NCBI GenBank assembly: GCA_002434305.1
Contig: DJJU01000006.1
Location: forward strand, 124,001 to 188,000
Direction: 5' to 3'
Length of the DNA: 64,000 nt
Origin: Alicycliphilus sp. UBA6560
GTDB taxonomy: Bacteria; Pseudomonadota; Gammaproteobacteria; Burkholderiales; Burkholderiaceae_C
The position numbers and the translations under genes were made by a program. The notes under the pieces are model-generated. The model was not told the origin of the DNA, did not search any database, and was given only the letters and a program-made list of their open reading frames with translations. Shown here piece after piece: positions 17,156-25,230 of the stretch. Within the stretch, counting starts at the first letter, position 1. Each line of letters opens with the position of its first letter.

Positions 17156-17196
17156 CGACATTCGACATTCGACATTCGACATTCGACATTCGACAT
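17156..17196 (+). repeat. 7-bp tandem repeat (CGACATT), five full units and one partial
   Basis: Units CGACATT lie head to tail at 17156, 17163, 17170, 17177 and 17184, followed by CGACAT. All full units are identical. The array lies just left of the GC drop that marks the islet. The period is far too short for CRISPR. Confidence 0.95.
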
Positions 17197-17597
17197 CGTC
17201 GATCATGAGTCGGCTCAGTTGTTGGTTGTAAGTATCCGGAAGTTTGAGAGCGTGCTGTAGGCGGGTGTAGCGGGAGTCTCCAAACCCCAGCCGGAAGGCT
17301 TGCTAGTTGGTCCCGTTCCTAGCAATCACGCATACCTTGAGGTTGGCGTTAGCATGCACTGACACTTTGGTAGAAGTTCGATATGAGGTTGCAGCATAAC
17401 ACCTAAACCTGGCGCCCCAAAACGCACGAGTGACCTGCACTTTCGCTTATTATTATTACGAGAGGTTGAGGGGATAAGCAATGGCGATTGAGATGGATTG
17501 TTTTTTGCAAATGACTACCGCATTGCGGGGTTAAAGGCCGAACAAACCATCACAGTCAACCCCTCTAAACACAAAATTTCCGAGGGCGTAAGAGGCA

Positions 17598-18452
17598 ATG
17601 GTAACAATGAAACGTAGTTCGTTGAGAAAGCCGAGCCAAGTGCGTGAGAACGCAGCAGAAAGTTCTTGGCGAGACCATCCAGTCGTGGTTGCTTCAATTG
17701 CCGTAGCTGCGACGCTGACCTTAATGGGAGGTGTTGTCTTCCCGCTACTTACGGCTCACCTCTCATCTGAGATCGCGGAATTGCGTAAAGTGGTCGATGC
17801 GAAAAGCGAAGAGATTGGCGGCTTAAAGAAACAGATCGAGGGATTGGACCTCAAGCTCTCTGAGGAAAGGGCGGCGGTCCAGAAAATCGAGAATGAAAAT
17901 ACGAAAATCTCCGAAAAATTCCGCCTGGCGACCATAGAAAATCCATTTGTTTTGCCGAGTGGCTATCCAAAGGGGTTGGACACTATACGGATTGGGTCCA
18001 CTCCAACCGAAGTAGAAGCAGCCTTTCTCGATGTACCAATAGACAAGAAGAATGAGGACTATTGGTCAATTGATGTTACTCATCCAATTTTCTCTTCAGT
18101 GACCTACTACTTTGGATTCAATAATCGAGAAATCACGCATATTCTATTTCATAACAAAATCAAAGGTCCCGTCAGAGATGAAGACTTCTTGCCATTGGTA
18201 AAGCGATATTTTGGAAGGCCAAGGATCTCCATCGATGAGAACCATCTGTGGGTAACTGGAGGCGTTCATAAAGAAAGAATTTCGGTGGAGGATGGCGGAT
18301 TATTTTTGATCCTCGGTAAAGATGTCCTGCCCCACTGGATTACACGCGCTTTGGCGAGATGCGAGCGTAGTGACGTAGCCCCCGAGGGGGACCTCAAAGC
18401 ATTCTGCGAGCACTTTGCAAAAGCAAGAAAGCAACCGAACAAAGAGCGTTGA
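17598..18452 (+). CDS. Hypothetical membrane-anchored coiled-coil protein
   Basis: I do not recognise this 284-aa protein. It has a basic N-terminus, one membrane helix at about residues 28-50 (VVVASIAVAATLTLMGGVVF), a heptad-rich coiled coil at about 53-108 and a C-terminal domain of about 160 residues. That domain contains TIRIGSTPTEVEAAF and FNNREITHILFHNK, a pattern loosely like BamE/BLIP-fold repeats; this is only a suggestion. Base and codon use are AT-richer than all neighbours, indicating recent transfer. A second in-frame ATG at 17607 is better placed behind AAGAGG (17590-17595). No partner gene is adjacent. Confidence 0.75.
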   Translation: MVTMKRSSLRKPSQVRENAAESSWRDHPVVVASIAVAATLTLMGGVVFPLLTAHLSSEIAELRKVVDAKSEEIGGLKKQIEGLDLKLSEERAAVQKIENENTKISEKFRLATIENPFVLPSGYPKGLDTIRIGSTPTEVEAAFLDVPIDKKNEDYWSIDVTHPIFSSVTYYFGFNNREITHILFHNKIKGPVRDEDFLPLVKRYFGRPRISIDENHLWVTGGVHKERISVEDGGLFLILGKDVLPHWITRALARCERSDVAPEGDLKAFCEHFAKARKQPNKER

Positions 18453-18788
18453 GCCATCCTACCGTTGCCGCAGGGAAGGTGACAGGCTTCCACTTTTCAA
18501 CCGAGCTGTTTGAATAATTCCCTGGCACACCGGCATACAAATACCGCAGCGTTACCTTTCGACTTCAACGCGCATAGTTCAACAGGAGGCATGTGGGCCT
18601 AATCCAAAGCCCGCAGGGCGCGTAGTGAAGTCGTTTACGCTGAACCAGCAGTTCTTGGCCTAAATTCAGTGTGTGGTGCCCGCCAGTCCGCAGGAAGCGA
18701 CTCGTCGATTGGTTGAATTCACACTGAAAAGCAGACATAGACTGGCGAGATCCGAGCGGCTGCAAGGGGTCGGAAGCCTTCAGTGCTC
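18453..18788. other. 336-bp intergenic region, right edge of the islet
   Basis: No gene or RNA recognised. Arms TTCAGTGTG (about 18665-18673) and CACACTGAA (18720-18728) form a 9-bp inverted repeat 46 bp apart. GC rises back to the surrounding level within this stretch. Confidence 0.6.
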
Positions 18789-19007
18789 TTATCTGTCGGC
18801 CGGGTGGGTCTTTTTCAATTTCTCCAATACCTCCTGCGCATCCTCACACCACCACTGCGCCGCCGCATAAAACCCCTCCCACACGCACCCGTTGCACCCT
18901 CGCCCGCAGCAGGTGGTCGGCTCGGGTGGCGGCGGGCGCAGGCGCACTCCGGCGTGCGCAGCTTCGTCTTGCAGGGTGGCAAAACGCTGGCGTGTAGCTT
19001 CAAGCAT
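18789..19007 (-). CDS. Oxidoreductase-like domain protein (small Cys-rich)
   Basis: This 72-aa protein carries the short motif TCCGRGCNGCVWEGFYAAAQWW, the hallmark of the oxidoreductase-like N-terminal domain family (also found in human OXLD1). Four Cys lie within about ten residues, so metal binding is plausible; the molecular function is not known. The N-terminal third is helical with a poly-Pro stretch. It sits 69 bp downstream of the LacI-type gene on the same strand but the spacing does not prove co-transcription. Confidence 0.75.
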   Translation of the reverse strand: MLEATRQRFATLQDEAAHAGVRLRPPPPEPTTCCGRGCNGCVWEGFYAAAQWWCEDAQEVLEKLKKTHPADR

Positions 19008-19076
19008 TTAGTTGGTCGCTGTCTGCATGATTGATGAAGTGAGCGATGAGGCAATCACGGCTTTGCATTCGGCTGA

Positions 19077-20180
19077 TTACGACCGTCCTTCCCAAGCCGC
19101 AGACGATGCCCGCTCCACTAACCGCCCCGGCAGCTCGATAGTCCGCGCCGGCTGCGTATCACCCTCCAGCCGCTCCAGCAGACAGCGCACGGCCTCCCGT
19201 CCCAGCTCGTCGGTAGGCTGCGCGATGGTGGTCAAACCCGGGCCGATCAGCGCCGTCCACTCGGTTTCGTCGATACCGGCAAAGCCCACGTCGCGGCCCA
19301 GTTGCCAGCCCAGGTCGCGGGCGGCGCTGGCGGCCAGCAGGGTGGCGACGGCGTTGCCGGTGACGATGGCGCAGCCGCCGTCCACAGCTCCGCCTTGTTT
19401 CTTCGTCCCAGCCGTCTGCTGCGCGTGCCAGCGCTGCAGCTGCAGCCGGCATTCCTCCTGGGCGCCGCGGGGGATCTCCAGATGCACGCCGGTGCAGCCC
19501 TCTGGCCCCGCCAACGGGTGGGCCAGCCAGTCGCGGAAGGCCTGCTGACGCGCGATGCGCGAGCTGACGCCGGCGCTGGGTTCGCTCACCAGCACGAAGC
19601 GGCGCCAGCCGCGCCGGGCCAGGTGCTCCAGCAGCAGCGCCATGGCGCCGCGGTTGTCCACGCTGATGAAGTCGGCCTCCAGCCCCGGCTGGCGGCGGTC
19701 CACCAGCACGATGGGCTTGCCGGCGTCCAGGGCCAGCTGGCGCAGCTGGCCGGTGGCGGTGGCGCGGTTCAGGATCAGGCCGTCCAGCTGTGAGGTCTGC
19801 AGCGCCCGCAGCACGCCGCGCTCGCGCTCGGCGGCGTTGCCCAGGTTGAACAGCACCAGCAGGTAGCCGGCCTCCTGGCAGGCGCGCTCGGCGCCCTGCA
19901 TCACGGCGACGGAAAACGGGTTGGTGATGTCGGCCACCGCCAGGCCGATGAGCCGCGTGCGCCCGTGCTTGAGCGACTGGGCCATGGGGCTGGGGTGGTA
20001 GCCCAGCTGCTGCATGGCGCGCGCCACGCGCGCGGCCGTCTCCGGGGCCAGCAGGGTGTCGCCACCGTTCACGTAGCGCGAGACGGTGGCCTTGGAGACA
20101 CCCGCGGTGCGCGCCACGTCGTTGATGGTGGTGCGCTGGCGGGGCGCGCGGGCGGCGGGGCGGGGTTCTTCTTCGTGCAT
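19077..20180 (-). CDS. ptxS: LacI-family repressor, PtxS-like (2-ketogluconate regulator)
   Basis: The 367-aa protein has the LacI helix-turn-helix at about residues 17-40 (TINDVARTAGVSKATVSRYVNG) and a periplasmic-binding-protein-like effector domain. It is divergent from a transporter and kguE-kguK-kguD-eda genes, and the intervening region holds TGAAACCGGTTTCA, the published PtxS operator of Pseudomonas. PtxS represses 2-ketogluconate genes and is released by 2-ketogluconate; I infer the same role here from the operator and the gene set. The gene symbol rests on context, not on a sequence comparison. The hinge motif (MAQSLKHGRT) is present. Confidence 0.8.
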   Translation of the reverse strand: MHEEEPRPAARAPRQRTTINDVARTAGVSKATVSRYVNGGDTLLAPETAARVARAMQQLGYHPSPMAQSLKHGRTRLIGLAVADITNPFSVAVMQGAERACQEAGYLLVLFNLGNAAERERGVLRALQTSQLDGLILNRATATGQLRQLALDAGKPIVLVDRRQPGLEADFISVDNRGAMALLLEHLARRGWRRFVLVSEPSAGVSSRIARQQAFRDWLAHPLAGPEGCTGVHLEIPRGAQEECRLQLQRWHAQQTAGTKKQGGAVDGGCAIVTGNAVATLLAASAARDLGWQLGRDVGFAGIDETEWTALIGPGLTTIAQPTDELGREAVRCLLERLEGDTQPARTIELPGRLVERASSAAWEGRS

Positions 20181-20322
20181 GGCAGAGGAGGTTCAGGCAG
20201 ACAGACGGGCGGGCAGGGCGGCGGCAGACAGGGCAGGCGCCGCAATGTAGCGGCGGGGGCAGGGCGCAGGCGTTGCGGCGGCATCGGGTAAACCCCGTAC
20301 ACGTCGCCGCGACAACGCGCTC

Positions 20323-20344
20323 TAGAATCATGAAACCGGTTTCA
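20323..20344 (+). promoter_or_regulatory. kgu-operon promoter (-10) and PtxS operator
   Basis: TAGAAT at 20323-20328 fits a sigma-70 -10 box; two bases further downstream lies the perfect 14-bp palindrome TGAAACCGGTTTCA (20331-20344). An operator over the transcription start would block initiation. No good -35 hexamer is seen at the usual distance. The permease start codon is 26 bp beyond the operator. The sequence equals the PtxS consensus known from Pseudomonas. Confidence 0.8.
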
Positions 20345-20370
20345 GTGAGCCGTCAACCGTTCCATCCCTC

Positions 20371-21042
20371 ATGCAATACCAGTTCGAGTTTGGCCCCGTT
20401 TTCGCCGCCTGGCCCACGCTGCTGCACGGCACCCTGGTCACCGTGCAGCTGTCGCTCACGGCGACGGTGCTGGGGCTGGTGGTGGCGGTGTTCTGCGCCT
20501 GGGGCAAGACCTCGGGGCCGGCGGCGCTGCGCTGGGTGATCAACGCCTACATCGAGCTGATCCGAAACACGCCCTTTCTGGTGCAGCTGTTTTTCTTCTT
20601 CTTCGCGCTGCCGGCGGTGGGGCTGCGCTGGCCGCCCTACACGGCCGCGCTGGTGGCCATGGTGGTGAACCTGGGCGCCTACGCCACGGAGATCATCCGC
20701 GCCGGCATTGAGGCCGTGCCGCGCGGGCAGATCGAGGCGGCGCAGGCGCTGAACCTCAAGGCCTGGCAGATTTTCCGCTTCGTGGTGCTCAAGCCCGCGC
20801 TCAAGACCATCTACCCGGCGCTGACCAGCCAGTTCATCCTGCTGATGCTCAGCTCGGCCGTGGTGTCGGTCATCTCGGCGGACGACCTGACCTCGGTGGC
20901 GGCCAACATCCAGTCCGAGACCTTCCGCAGCTTCGAGGTCTACATCGTCGTGGCGGTCATCTATCTGCTGCTGTCGCTGCTGTTCTCCGCGCTGTTCCGC
21001 CTGGCTTATGAGCGCTGGCTGAACTACCCGGACCGTCGCTGA
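20371..21042 (+). CDS. ABC transporter permease, polar amino-acid (HisM/GlnP) type
   Basis: First gene of the putative ketogluconate operon: a 223-aa inner-membrane permease. It has about five membrane helices and the family signature YIELIRNTPFLVQLFFFFF followed by the EAA loop IEAAQALNLKAWQIFRFVVLKPALK, which contacts the ATPase. Such permeases normally carry amino acids, and their use beside sugar-acid enzymes is unusual. The start follows the operator directly and has no obvious Shine-Dalgarno. It is 25 bp from the second permease gene. Confidence 0.88.
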   Translation: MQYQFEFGPVFAAWPTLLHGTLVTVQLSLTATVLGLVVAVFCAWGKTSGPAALRWVINAYIELIRNTPFLVQLFFFFFALPAVGLRWPPYTAALVAMVVNLGAYATEIIRAGIEAVPRGQIEAAQALNLKAWQIFRFVVLKPALKTIYPALTSQFILLMLSSAVVSVISADDLTSVAANIQSETFRSFEVYIVVAVIYLLLSLLFSALFRLAYERWLNYPDRR

Positions 21043-21067
21043 AGCACAACCCCAGGAGCACCACGCC

Positions 21068-21721
21068 ATGCGTACCTTCGGCTGGGCCGAATTTCTGTTC
21101 ATCGTCGAGGCAGCCAAGTGGACCATCACGCTGTCCGTGCTGGCCTTCGTCGGCGGCTCCCTGGTGGGGCTGCTGGTGGCGCTGGCGCGCACCTCCGACG
21201 TGCCCGCGCTGCGCCACGTGGCGATGCTGTTCACCCGCGTCTTCCAGGGCACGCCGCTGCTGCTGCAGCTGTTCTTGGTGTTCTTCGGCGCGCCCGTGCT
21301 TGGGCTGGAGATCGACCCGCTGATCGCCGCGGCTGTGGCGCTCACGCTCAACAGCGGCGCCTTCCTGGGCGAGATCTGGCGCGGCTGCATCGACGCCGTG
21401 CCGCGCGGCCAGTGGGAGGCTGCCCACGCCCTGAGCCTGAGCTACTACTGGCGCATGCGTGCCATCGTGCTGCCCCAGGCCTTCAAGATCGCCGTGCCGC
21501 CCACCGTGGGCTACCTGGTGCAGATCGTCAAGGGCACGTCGCTGGCGGCCATCATCGGCTTCACCGAGATCACGCGCGCCGGGCAGATCATCAACAACGC
21601 CACCTTCCAGCCGCTGCTGGTCTTTGGCGCCGTCGGGGCGCTGTACTTCGTGCTGTGCTGGCCGCTGTCGCTGTGGGCCGGCCGGCTGGAGCGGCGCAAC
21701 CTGCGCGCCGGCGCACGCTGA
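21068..21721 (+). CDS. ABC transporter permease, polar amino-acid (HisQ/GlnP) type
   Basis: Second permease of the same transporter, 217 aa, forming the heterodimeric channel with the preceding gene. Features: MLFTRVFQGTPLLLQLFLVFFG, the EAA loop WEAAHALSLSYYWRMRAIVLPQAFK, and a final helix. CAGGAGCACC precedes the ATG at a good distance. A 59-bp gap separates it from the binding-protein gene. Confidence 0.88.
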   Translation: MRTFGWAEFLFIVEAAKWTITLSVLAFVGGSLVGLLVALARTSDVPALRHVAMLFTRVFQGTPLLLQLFLVFFGAPVLGLEIDPLIAAAVALTLNSGAFLGEIWRGCIDAVPRGQWEAAHALSLSYYWRMRAIVLPQAFKIAVPPTVGYLVQIVKGTSLAAIIGFTEITRAGQIINNATFQPLLVFGAVGALYFVLCWPLSLWAGRLERRNLRAGAR

Positions 21722-21780
21722 CGCCCATTACCGCCCCGGGCACCCCTGCTTTCAACCCCAACCCCCGAAGGAGACACGTC

Positions 21781-22572
21781 ATGGCATTCACCCGCCGCCA
21801 ATTCACCGCCGCCGCTGCCGCCATGGCTGCCGCCGGCCTGCTGCCCACCTTTGCCTCGGCCCAGACCGTGGAGGACATCCGCAAGAAGGGCAAGCTGGTC
21901 GTCGGCATGCTGGTGGACTTTCCGCCCTACGGCATCCTGAACGACAAGAACCAGCCCGACGGCTACGACGCCGACGTGGCCCGCCTGCTGGCCAAGGACC
22001 TGGGGGTGGAGCTGGAGATCGTGCCCGTCACCGGCCCCAACCGCATCCCCTTCTTGCTGACCAACAAGGTGGACGCGCTGGTCGCCTCGCTGGCCATCAC
22101 GCCCGAGCGTGCCAAGCAGGTGCTGTTTTCCAAGCCGTACTCGGCCGCCTCCATCGTGCTGTACGGCGAGGCCAAGACCAAGATCACCGGCCCGGCCGAC
22201 TTGAAGGGCCTGCGCGTGGGCGTGGCCCGCGCCTCCACGCAGGACGTGGCGGTGACCAAGGTGGCGCCCGAGGGCACGCAGATCCGCCGCTTCGACGACG
22301 ACGCCTCGGCCATGCAGGCACTGCTGTCGGGCCAGGTGGACGCCATCGGCTGCTCCGTCACCGTGGCCGCGCAGATCGCCCAGCGCGCCCCCGCCGGCCG
22401 CTTCGAGAACAAGTTCCCGCTGCTGCAGCAGAACATGGCCGTGGCCCTGCGCCCCGGCCAGGACGCGCTGGCCGCCGCCATCAACGCCGCCATCGACAAG
22501 CACATCGCCAGCGGCGAATTCAACCAGCGCTACAAGAAGTGGCTGGGCGCCGACCTGCCCAAGCTGGACTGA
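21781..22572 (+). CDS. ABC transporter substrate-binding protein (SBP family 3), twin-arginine-like signal
   Basis: The 263-aa periplasmic receptor has an N-terminal signal FTRRQFTAAAAAMAAAGLLP ending near FASA, containing an RRQF pair resembling a Tat signal. The mature part is a bacterial extracellular solute-binding protein of family 3: KGKLVVGMLVDFPPYGILN at the start, LKGLRVGVARAST, and YKKWLG near the end. Family 3 receptors usually bind amino acids, but sugar-acid ligands are possible; context suggests 2-ketogluconate or a related acid. GAAGGAGACACGTC directly precedes the ATG. Confidence 0.85.
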   Translation: MAFTRRQFTAAAAAMAAAGLLPTFASAQTVEDIRKKGKLVVGMLVDFPPYGILNDKNQPDGYDADVARLLAKDLGVELEIVPVTGPNRIPFLLTNKVDALVASLAITPERAKQVLFSKPYSAASIVLYGEAKTKITGPADLKGLRVGVARASTQDVAVTKVAPEGTQIRRFDDDASAMQALLSGQVDAIGCSVTVAAQIAQRAPAGRFENKFPLLQQNMAVALRPGQDALAAAINAAIDKHIASGEFNQRYKKWLGADLPKLD

Positions 22573-22635
22573 CTTTGACAAGGGCCGGCCGAGCGCCGGC
22601 CCGGCAGGACCCCCAGGCATGACGGAGTTTTTTGC

Positions 22636-23391
22636 ATGAATACGACCACCGAGCAGCCCATCATCCAGTTCCAGGGTGTGGAGAAGTGGTACGGCCAGTT
22701 CCAGGTGCTCACCGACATCAACCTGGACGTGAAGGCCGGCGAGCGCATCGTGATCTGCGGGCCCTCGGGCTCGGGCAAGTCCACGCTGATCCGCTGCATC
22801 AACCGGCTGGAGAGCGTGCAAAAAGGCCGCCTGCTGGTGGACGGCATCGACCTGACAGCCGGCGGCCCCAACGTGGACAGCGTGCGCCGCGAGGTGGGCA
22901 TGGTGTTCCAGCAGTTCAACCTGTTCCCGCACCTGACCATCCTGGAGAACTGCACGCTGGCGCCCATGCGCTCGCGCGGCCTGTCCAAGGCCGAAGCCGA
23001 GGAGCGCGCCATGCACTACCTGACGCGGGTGCGCATTCCCGAGCAGGCGCACAAGTACCCCAGCCAGCTGTCGGGCGGCCAGCAGCAGCGCGTGGCGATT
23101 GCCCGTGCGCTGTGCATGTCGCCGCGCATCATGCTGTTCGACGAGCCCACCAGCGCGCTGGACCCGGAGATGGTCAAGGAAGTGCTGGACACCATGATCG
23201 GCCTGGCCGAGGACGGCATGACCATGCTGTGCGTGACGCACGAGATGGGCTTTGCCCGCAGCGTGGCCGACCGCGTGATCTTCATGGCCGAAGGGCGCAT
23301 CGTGGAGCAGGGCGCGCCGCGCGATTTCTTCACCGCCCCGCGCGACCCGCGCACCCAGGCCTTCCTGGGGCAGATCCTCAGCAACCACTGA
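22636..23391 (+). CDS. ABC transporter ATP-binding protein, polar amino-acid type
   Basis: This 251-aa ATPase energises the preceding permease pair. Walker A GPSGSGKST (about residue 44), Q-loop VFQQFNLFPHLT, signature LSGGQQQRVAIARAL, Walker B MLFDEPTSALD and switch His in VTHEMGFA are all present. Length and GlnQ-like end (HPRTQAFLGQIL-type) match the amino-acid subfamily. It completes a self-sufficient importer placed where Pseudomonas has the MFS transporter kguT. Confidence 0.93.
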   Translation: MNTTTEQPIIQFQGVEKWYGQFQVLTDINLDVKAGERIVICGPSGSGKSTLIRCINRLESVQKGRLLVDGIDLTAGGPNVDSVRREVGMVFQQFNLFPHLTILENCTLAPMRSRGLSKAEAEERAMHYLTRVRIPEQAHKYPSQLSGGQQQRVAIARALCMSPRIMLFDEPTSALDPEMVKEVLDTMIGLAEDGMTMLCVTHEMGFARSVADRVIFMAEGRIVEQGAPRDFFTAPRDPRTQAFLGQILSNH

Positions 23392-23424
23392 CGGCGGGTT
23401 GCCGGCGGGTTGCCGGCGGGTTGC
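23392..23424 (+). repeat. 11-bp tandem repeat, three perfect units
   Basis: CGGCGGGTTGC occurs three times head to tail at 23392, 23403 and 23414, beginning inside the ATPase stop region and ending about 30 bp before kguE. It is the only sequence between the transporter and the catabolic genes and leaves no clear ribosome-binding site for kguE. Confidence 0.9.
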
Positions 23425-23453
23425 CTCCCCTCTCACTTTCCTTGTCCCTTCGC

Positions 23454-24251
23454 ATGTCCTTCCTGCCCGAATCCGCCGCGCTGCCCGATGCGCTGGTCTC
23501 GCTCACCTCCTTCGGCGCCGCCGAGGTGTGCCGCCACGGCCAGCTGTGGTTTGCCCGCCTGTGCCACGAGGCCGGCGCCCAGGGCGTGGAGGTGCGCGAA
23601 GAGCTGTTGACCGACCCGGCCGCCGAGCTGCCCGCCCTGGCCGAGTGGCTGCGCAGCACGCCGCTGCGCAGCGTCTATTCCTGCCCGCGCCCGCTGTTTG
23701 CCGCCGACGGCCAGCTGGACGCCGCGGCCCTGGCCCACGCCCTGGCCGCCACGCGCACGCTGGGCGCGCTGTGGCTGAAGATGTCCATCGGCCACTTCGC
23801 CGCGCAGGGCGAGCAGGCCTCCGCCCTGGGCTTCGCCCCGCTGGCGCAGGCGCTGCAGCAGGCCGGCGTCACGCTGCTGATCGAGAACGACCAGACCCCG
23901 CAGGCCGGCAGCCTGCGCGCGCTGCGGCGCTTCTTCGCCGCCGCCGACGCGGCTGGGCTGGTGCTGCCCATGACCTTCGACATGGGCAACTGGCACTACG
24001 TGGGCGAATGCCCGCTACAGGCCGCGCGTGAGCTGGGCGAGCGCGTGGGCTACGTGCACGCCAAGGGCGTGCAGCACCGCGGCAAGTGGGTCGCGGTGCC
24101 GCTGGCCGAGTCCAGCGCGCCCTGGCGCACGCTGCTGGACGCACTGCCGCAGGACGCGCCCCGCGCCATCGAATACCCCCTGATCGCCGACGACCTGGCC
24201 GCCCTCACACGCACGGCGCTGCAGCAGTTGCGCCACGCCACCCGCGTGTAA
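23454..24251 (+). CDS. kguE: Sugar-phosphate isomerase/epimerase-type TIM barrel, KguE-like
   Basis: This 265-aa protein has the xylose-isomerase-like TIM-barrel pattern: QGVEVREELL, LWLKMSIGHF, TLLIENDQTP, MTFDMGNWHYVGE and YVHAKGVQHR, which supply Glu, Asp and His metal ligands in this superfamily. In Pseudomonas the kgu operon begins with kguE, an epimerase-like protein of uncertain reaction, followed by the kinase and reductase. The same order here supports the name. It is 19 bp from kguK. The exact reaction cannot be stated. Confidence 0.75.
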   Translation: MSFLPESAALPDALVSLTSFGAAEVCRHGQLWFARLCHEAGAQGVEVREELLTDPAAELPALAEWLRSTPLRSVYSCPRPLFAADGQLDAAALAHALAATRTLGALWLKMSIGHFAAQGEQASALGFAPLAQALQQAGVTLLIENDQTPQAGSLRALRRFFAAADAAGLVLPMTFDMGNWHYVGECPLQAARELGERVGYVHAKGVQHRGKWVAVPLAESSAPWRTLLDALPQDAPRAIEYPLIADDLAALTRTALQQLRHATRV

Positions 24252-24270
24252 ACCTTTTTGCCCGTCCGCC

Positions 24271-25230
24271 ATGACCACCCCTGACGCGAAGACCTACGAC
24301 ATCGCCACCTTCGGCGAGGCCATGCTGCTGCTGATCGCCGACCGGCCCGGCCCGCTGGAATATGCCGAGGGCTTTACCAAGCGCATCGCCGGCGCCGAGA
24401 TCAACGTGGCCACCGGCCTGTCGCGCCTAGGGTTCGACGTGCACTGGGCCAGCCGCCTGGGCGCCGACTCCATGGGCCGCTACCTGGTGCGGCAGATGCG
24501 TGGCGAGGGCGTCAATTGCGATCACGTGGTGCTGGATGCGGCGCAGAAGACCGGCTTTCAGTTCAAGGGCCGGGTCGACGGCGGCGGCGATCCCGAGATC
24601 GAATACCACCGCAAGGGCTCGGCCGCCAGCCTGATGCAGCCGGCCGACATCGACGAGCCCTGGCTGCGCGCCGCGCGCCACCTGCACGCCACGGGCGTGT
24701 TCGCCGCCATCTCGCCCACGTCGCTGGCCACGGCCCGGCGCACGCTGCAGGTCGCGCGCGAGGCGGGCAGCACCATCTCCTTCGACCCCAACCTGCGCCC
24801 CACGCTGTGGGAGAGCGAGGCCACCATGCGCCGCGAGATCAACGCCCTGGCAGCGGGCGCCGACTGGGTGCTGCCGGGCCTGGCCGAGGGCCGGCTGCTG
24901 ACCGGCGAGGCCACGCCCGAGGGCATCGCCGCCTTCTACCGCGCGCAGGGCGCGCAGCTGGTCGCCGTGAAGCTGGGCGAGCAGGGTGCCTACTACGACG
25001 ACGCCCGCGCCGGCACCGGCTACGTGCCCGCTTGCCCGGTGGACGTGGTGGTGGACACCGTGGGTGCCGGTGACGCCTTTGCCGTGGGCGTGGTCAGCGG
25101 CCTGCTGGACGGCTTGGCCGTGGACCGGGCCGTGCGCCGCGGCTGCTGGCTGGGCGCGCGCCAGGTGCAGGTGCTGGGCGACTCCGAGGGCCTGCCCACG
25201 CGCGCCGAACTGCAGGCGGCCGGCTACTGA
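24271..25230 (+). CDS. kguK: PfkB-family sugar-acid kinase, 2-ketogluconate kinase (KguK)/KDG kinase-like
   Basis: The 319-aa ribokinase-family enzyme starts with TFGEAMLLLIADRPGPLE and holds the anion-hole and catalytic Asp in DTVGAGDAFAVG (about residue 262). FDPNLRPTLW is typical of KDG and ketogluconate kinases. Neighbours kguE and kguD suggest it phosphorylates 2-ketogluconate to 2-keto-6-phosphogluconate; 2-keto-3-deoxygluconate is the main alternative, since Eda would use that product directly. The stop overlaps the next start as TGATG. Confidence 0.82.
   Translation: MTTPDAKTYDIATFGEAMLLLIADRPGPLEYAEGFTKRIAGAEINVATGLSRLGFDVHWASRLGADSMGRYLVRQMRGEGVNCDHVVLDAAQKTGFQFKGRVDGGGDPEIEYHRKGSAASLMQPADIDEPWLRAARHLHATGVFAAISPTSLATARRTLQVAREAGSTISFDPNLRPTLWESEATMRREINALAAGADWVLPGLAEGRLLTGEATPEGIAAFYRAQGAQLVAVKLGEQGAYYDDARAGTGYVPACPVDVVVDTVGAGDAFAVGVVSGLLDGLAVDRAVRRGCWLGARQVQVLGDSEGLPTRAELQAAGY

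Larger units (their letters stand above)
16868..17597. other. 730-bp intergenic region at the left edge of an AT-richer islet
   Basis: No gene recognised. From left: the upstream region of the ThDP gene, palindromic element copy 5, a 7-bp tandem repeat (17156-17196), then a stretch of clearly lower GC. A 17-codon frame at 17481-17534 starts with ATG after AGAGGTTGAGGGGAT, so it could be a leader peptide or chance; I do not call it. A run of TTATTATTATTA-like sequence precedes it near 17447. Confidence 0.7.

Noticed and set aside
17156..17196. CRISPR array
   Set aside because: The units are 7 bp without spacers, and no cas genes are present.
17481..17534. 17-codon reading frame with purine-rich leader in the islet
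   Set aside because: Too short to support by sequence alone; could be a leader peptide, but nothing distinguishes it from chance.
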